Origin: an uncultured cyanobacterium
Lineage (GTDB): Bacteria > Cyanobacteriota > Cyanobacteriia > CACIAM-69d
Reading direction: 5' to 3'
Length of the DNA stretch: 64,000 nucleotides
NCBI GenBank assembly: GCA_937883785.1
Contig: CALGDE010000167.1
Span: forward strand, 57,966-121,965
This document shows positions 61,925 to 64,000 of the stretch, one piece after another (the first letter of the stretch is position 1; every line of letters begins with the position of its first letter). Under the pieces are notes generated by a model. It had not been told where the DNA came from, did no database searches, and saw nothing but the letters and a program-made list of their open reading frames with translations. The position numbers were made by a program, and so were the translations under genes.

Positions 61925-64000
61925 ATGGATTGGACGGCGAAGGATAAAAAAGAATTTCGTAAGGCGTTGCAAGATTGCTACCGGGATTACGATGCCTTAG
62001 AAATTTTCGCCGCAGAAGAGTGTGAATTACGGCTGAGTGAGGTGGTTGATAATTGCAGTCTTCAGAAAGCTGCGTTTGAGCTAATCCAACGTGCAGAGGC
62101 TCAGGGTGAATTAGAGGATTTGTTTGAGGCGTTTCGACAGGAGAATTTGAAGTATAAATTCACTCCTGAGTTTGAAGCTGCCCGATCGCCCCAGCTAGCA
62201 GGAATCGAGGACTGCCTTGGGGAGTGCGAAGAGGCGGGGAGTTATTTGTGCCAAGCGCCGCCGGTGCCGGGGTATTTTGTGCCGCGGCCAGAGTATTCGG
62301 ATTTGATTCGCGATCGCCTCCTTTCAGAGGAAATTGATGAGCCGGGGACGTTGGTGGTTAGTGCGCTTCAGGGGTTGGGCGGCATTGGAAAGTCGGTGTT
62401 GGCGGCAGATTTGGCGCGGCAATTGGAGGTGCGATCGCGGTTTCCCGATGGGGTGTTGTGGGTAACTTTGGGGCAGACGCCGGATTTATTGAAGTTGCTG
62501 GGGGGATGGATTACGGCGCTGGGCGATCGCGAGTATTCGGCGACTACGGTGGATGCGGCGTCGGCGTATTTGCGATCACTGTTGGCAGACAAGACGATGT
62601 TGCTGGTGGTGGATGATCTGTGGAATGTGGCGGATTTTGAGCCGTTTCGGTTGTCGGGGAAGGGCTGCCGGGTATTGGTGACGACGCGGGAGGCGAAGGT
62701 GCCGGGGATTCCGGAGCGGGCGGAGGTGCGCTTGGGGGTGATGTCCCTGGAGGAGGGGCTGCGGCTGGTGGAGTTGCGGTTGGGGGAGGCGTTGTCGGCG
62801 GCGGATCGGGGGGTGTTTGCCACTTTTGCGGAGGAGGTGGAGTTTTTGCCGTTGGCGTTTGATTTGATTACGTCCCAGGTGGCGGATGGCTATGACTGGC
62901 TGACGTTGTTGGAGGATTTTCGGGACGAGTTTGATGTGCTGAGTGTGGCTCGCTCGGGCGGGGATGAGGTGCGGCGGCTGCGTAGTTTGCGGGCGTGTTT
63001 CAATTTGAGTTTGCGGCGGTTGGATCGGGAGGTGTTGCGGCGGTTTGCTTGGTTGGGGGTGTTGCCGGAGGATGTGGCGGTGGATGCTCGCATGGCAACA
63101 GTGTTATGGGAGGTGTCCCCCGTGGAGGCGCGGCGGCAGTTGTTGGATTTTTTGCGGCGGGGGTTGATGTTGTCGGGTCCGAAGGTGTCGGTGGCGGGGC
63201 GGTCAATTCCTACGTTTCGGCAGCATGATTTGCTCCATGATTTGGCGACGGATTTGTTGGCGGCTCCGGTGGATCCGCTGGGGGATGGCGATTCGTTGCC
63301 GGGGTTGGGGTTGTCGGTGGAAATTGCCCACGGCAGTTTGTTGGATCGGTATTTGCCGGAGTCGGGGTGTTGGGCAGACCTAACGGACGACGGCTATATC
63401 CATGGGCGCTTGACTTGGCATATGGAGCGGGCGGGGCGGGTGCGTGAGATTCACCAGCTAATTCGTCAGGCGCGGGAGGATGGGCGCAACGGTTGGTATG
63501 AGGCGTGTGAGGAGTTGGGGCAGTTGACGATTTTTGTGGAGGATGTGGCGCGGGCGTGGCGGTTGGCGGAGGAGACTTACGGGATTATTCCCAGGGAGCC
63601 GGAGGGGTGGGAATGGCAGATGTGGTGTGCGTTTGTGACGGTGTCGTTGAATAGTTTGGTGGGGAATGTGCCGGCGGCGTTGATTGCGGCGTTGGTGGAG
63701 AAAGGGGTTTGGAGTGAGGCGCGGGGGTTAGCCTATGCCATGCAGAAACGGCGGGAATATGATCGGGATAGGGCGATCGCTGCTTTGGTTCCCCATTTTT
63801 CTAGTCGTGAGTTGGTGAATGAAGCCCTTAAGGCTGCGCGGGCAATGATTGCTGGGGGTGATAATATTTTGTCGGCGGTAGTTAAGCATCGGTGGGAGTT
63901 TGTAGAGGATCCTGTGGCGATCGCCAGCGAAATTTCGGATGAATTTGCCCGAGCCAGCGCATTATCCAGCTTGGCAGACAAACTAACGGTGGAGCTTTTG
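61925..64000 (+). CDS. NB-ARC STAND NTPase (NLR-like), 5' part
   Basis: The frame is open from ATG 61925 to the last base, so at least 692 residues and truncated by the window edge. Residues 1-75 are a helical domain (EFRKALQDCYRDYDALEIFAAEEC, FELIQRAEAQGELEDLFEAF) like the effector-associated domains (EAD1 type) of bacterial conflict systems. The NB-ARC core has Walker A GLGGIGKS (150-157), Walker B MLLVVDDL (225-232), the RNBS-B strand VLVTTRE, the GLPL-like LPLAF (308-312), and an MHD-like QHDLLHD (433-439). From about 455 helical repeats follow, ending RASALSSLADKL. Such proteins are switches that detect infection or stress. G-rich codon use (62640-63330) differs from neighbours. Confidence 0.9.
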   Translation, partial: MDWTAKDKKEFRKALQDCYRDYDALEIFAAEECELRLSEVVDNCSLQKAAFELIQRAEAQGELEDLFEAFRQENLKYKFTPEFEAARSPQLAGIEDCLGECEEAGSYLCQAPPVPGYFVPRPEYSDLIRDRLLSEEIDEPGTLVVSALQGLGGIGKSVLAADLARQLEVRSRFPDGVLWVTLGQTPDLLKLLGGWITALGDREYSATTVDAASAYLRSLLADKTMLLVVDDLWNVADFEPFRLSGKGCRVLVTTREAKVPGIPERAEVRLGVMSLEEGLRLVELRLGEALSAADRGVFATFAEEVEFLPLAFDLITSQVADGYDWLTLLEDFRDEFDVLSVARSGGDEVRRLRSLRACFNLSLRRLDREVLRRFAWLGVLPEDVAVDARMATVLWEVSPVEARRQLLDFLRRGLMLSGPKVSVAGRSIPTFRQHDLLHDLATDLLAAPVDPLGDGDSLPGLGLSVEIAHGSLLDRYLPESGCWADLTDDGYIHGRLTWHMERAGRVREIHQLIRQAREDGRNGWYEACEELGQLTIFVEDVARAWRLAEETYGIIPREPEGWEWQMWCAFVTVSLNSLVGNVPAALIAALVEKGVWSEARGLAYAMQKRREYDRDRAIAALVPHFSSRELVNEALKAARAMIAGGDNILSAVVKHRWEFVEDPVAIASEISDEFARASALSSLADKLTVELL

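Noticed and set aside
62368..63206. Minus-strand frames opposite the NB-ARC gene
   Set aside because: The plus strand encodes an unbroken NB-ARC protein with all motifs. The minus frames are Ser/Thr/Asn/Pro-rich shadows of its G-rich codons.

Overview
The window is a piece of a cyanobacterial chromosome. GCGATCGC (HIP1-type) palindromes recur every few hundred bases. Several genes are typical of cyanobacteria: an NDH-1 subunit D (ndhD), a CruA-type lycopene cyclase, a PATAN-REC response regulator, a pilB/pilT/pilC set, a DUF1517 protein and an LpxB-related protein. No genus can be named safely. Several gaps of 0.5 to 1.3 kb and many short non-autonomous mobile elements suggest a relaxed, probably filamentous or mat-type genome.

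Layout from left to right. The 3' end of moaB is followed by an aspartic-protease lipoprotein on the minus strand and an 0.9 kb gap with two MITE-like insertions. Then carA leads into a three-gene glycosyltransferase block (GT2, GT4 and a 1249-residue GT4 + GT41-like fusion) and a PhzF-family gene. Next come a Gfo/Idh/MocA oxidoreductase, a small membrane protein, an empty 1.3 kb stretch with a very strong hairpin, pyrR, a gamma-glutamylcyclotransferase-like gene and a TIGR03032-TPR-glycosyltransferase fusion. Metabolic genes follow: ndhD, a DUF1517 gene, a fused SpmA/SpmB-like gene, and sucD and sucC. From 26.2 to 33.6 kb is the type IV pilus motor block on the minus strand, in transcription order pilB, a histidine kinase, pilT, pilC and an unknown gene. 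A PATAN-REC regulator, an LpxB-related gene, a phosphate-binding-like protein and an RCK-2TM-RCK channel come next.

A 2062-residue RTX/Calx-beta secreted protein fills 41.2 to 47.4 kb. It is followed by a nested pair of MITE-like elements, proB, a weak ADP-ribosylglycohydrolase-like gene, a 7TM-HD phosphodiesterase (PgpH type), a small membrane protein, tatA, a two-partner-secretion/Omp85 outer membrane protein coupled to nanE, and cruA. The right edge holds a 5' fragment (692 codons, still open) of a STAND NTPase: a short N-terminal helical domain resembling an effector-associated domain, then a complete NB-ARC module. This is the best candidate for an immune or conflict gene here.

Themes. 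(1) Three glycosyltransferase genes and the TIGR03032 fusion suggest surface glycan or protein glycosylation, which could serve the pili or the giant adhesin; this link is inference. (2) At least three families of short terminal-inverted-repeat elements have seeded the intergenic DNA. One family of about 125 bp with TA target duplications has seven recognisable copies. One 150 bp element has a perfect 9-bp target duplication. One element is nested inside another with a 6-bp duplication. (3) No tRNA, rRNA, CRISPR array, intact transposase or prophage gene was recognised.
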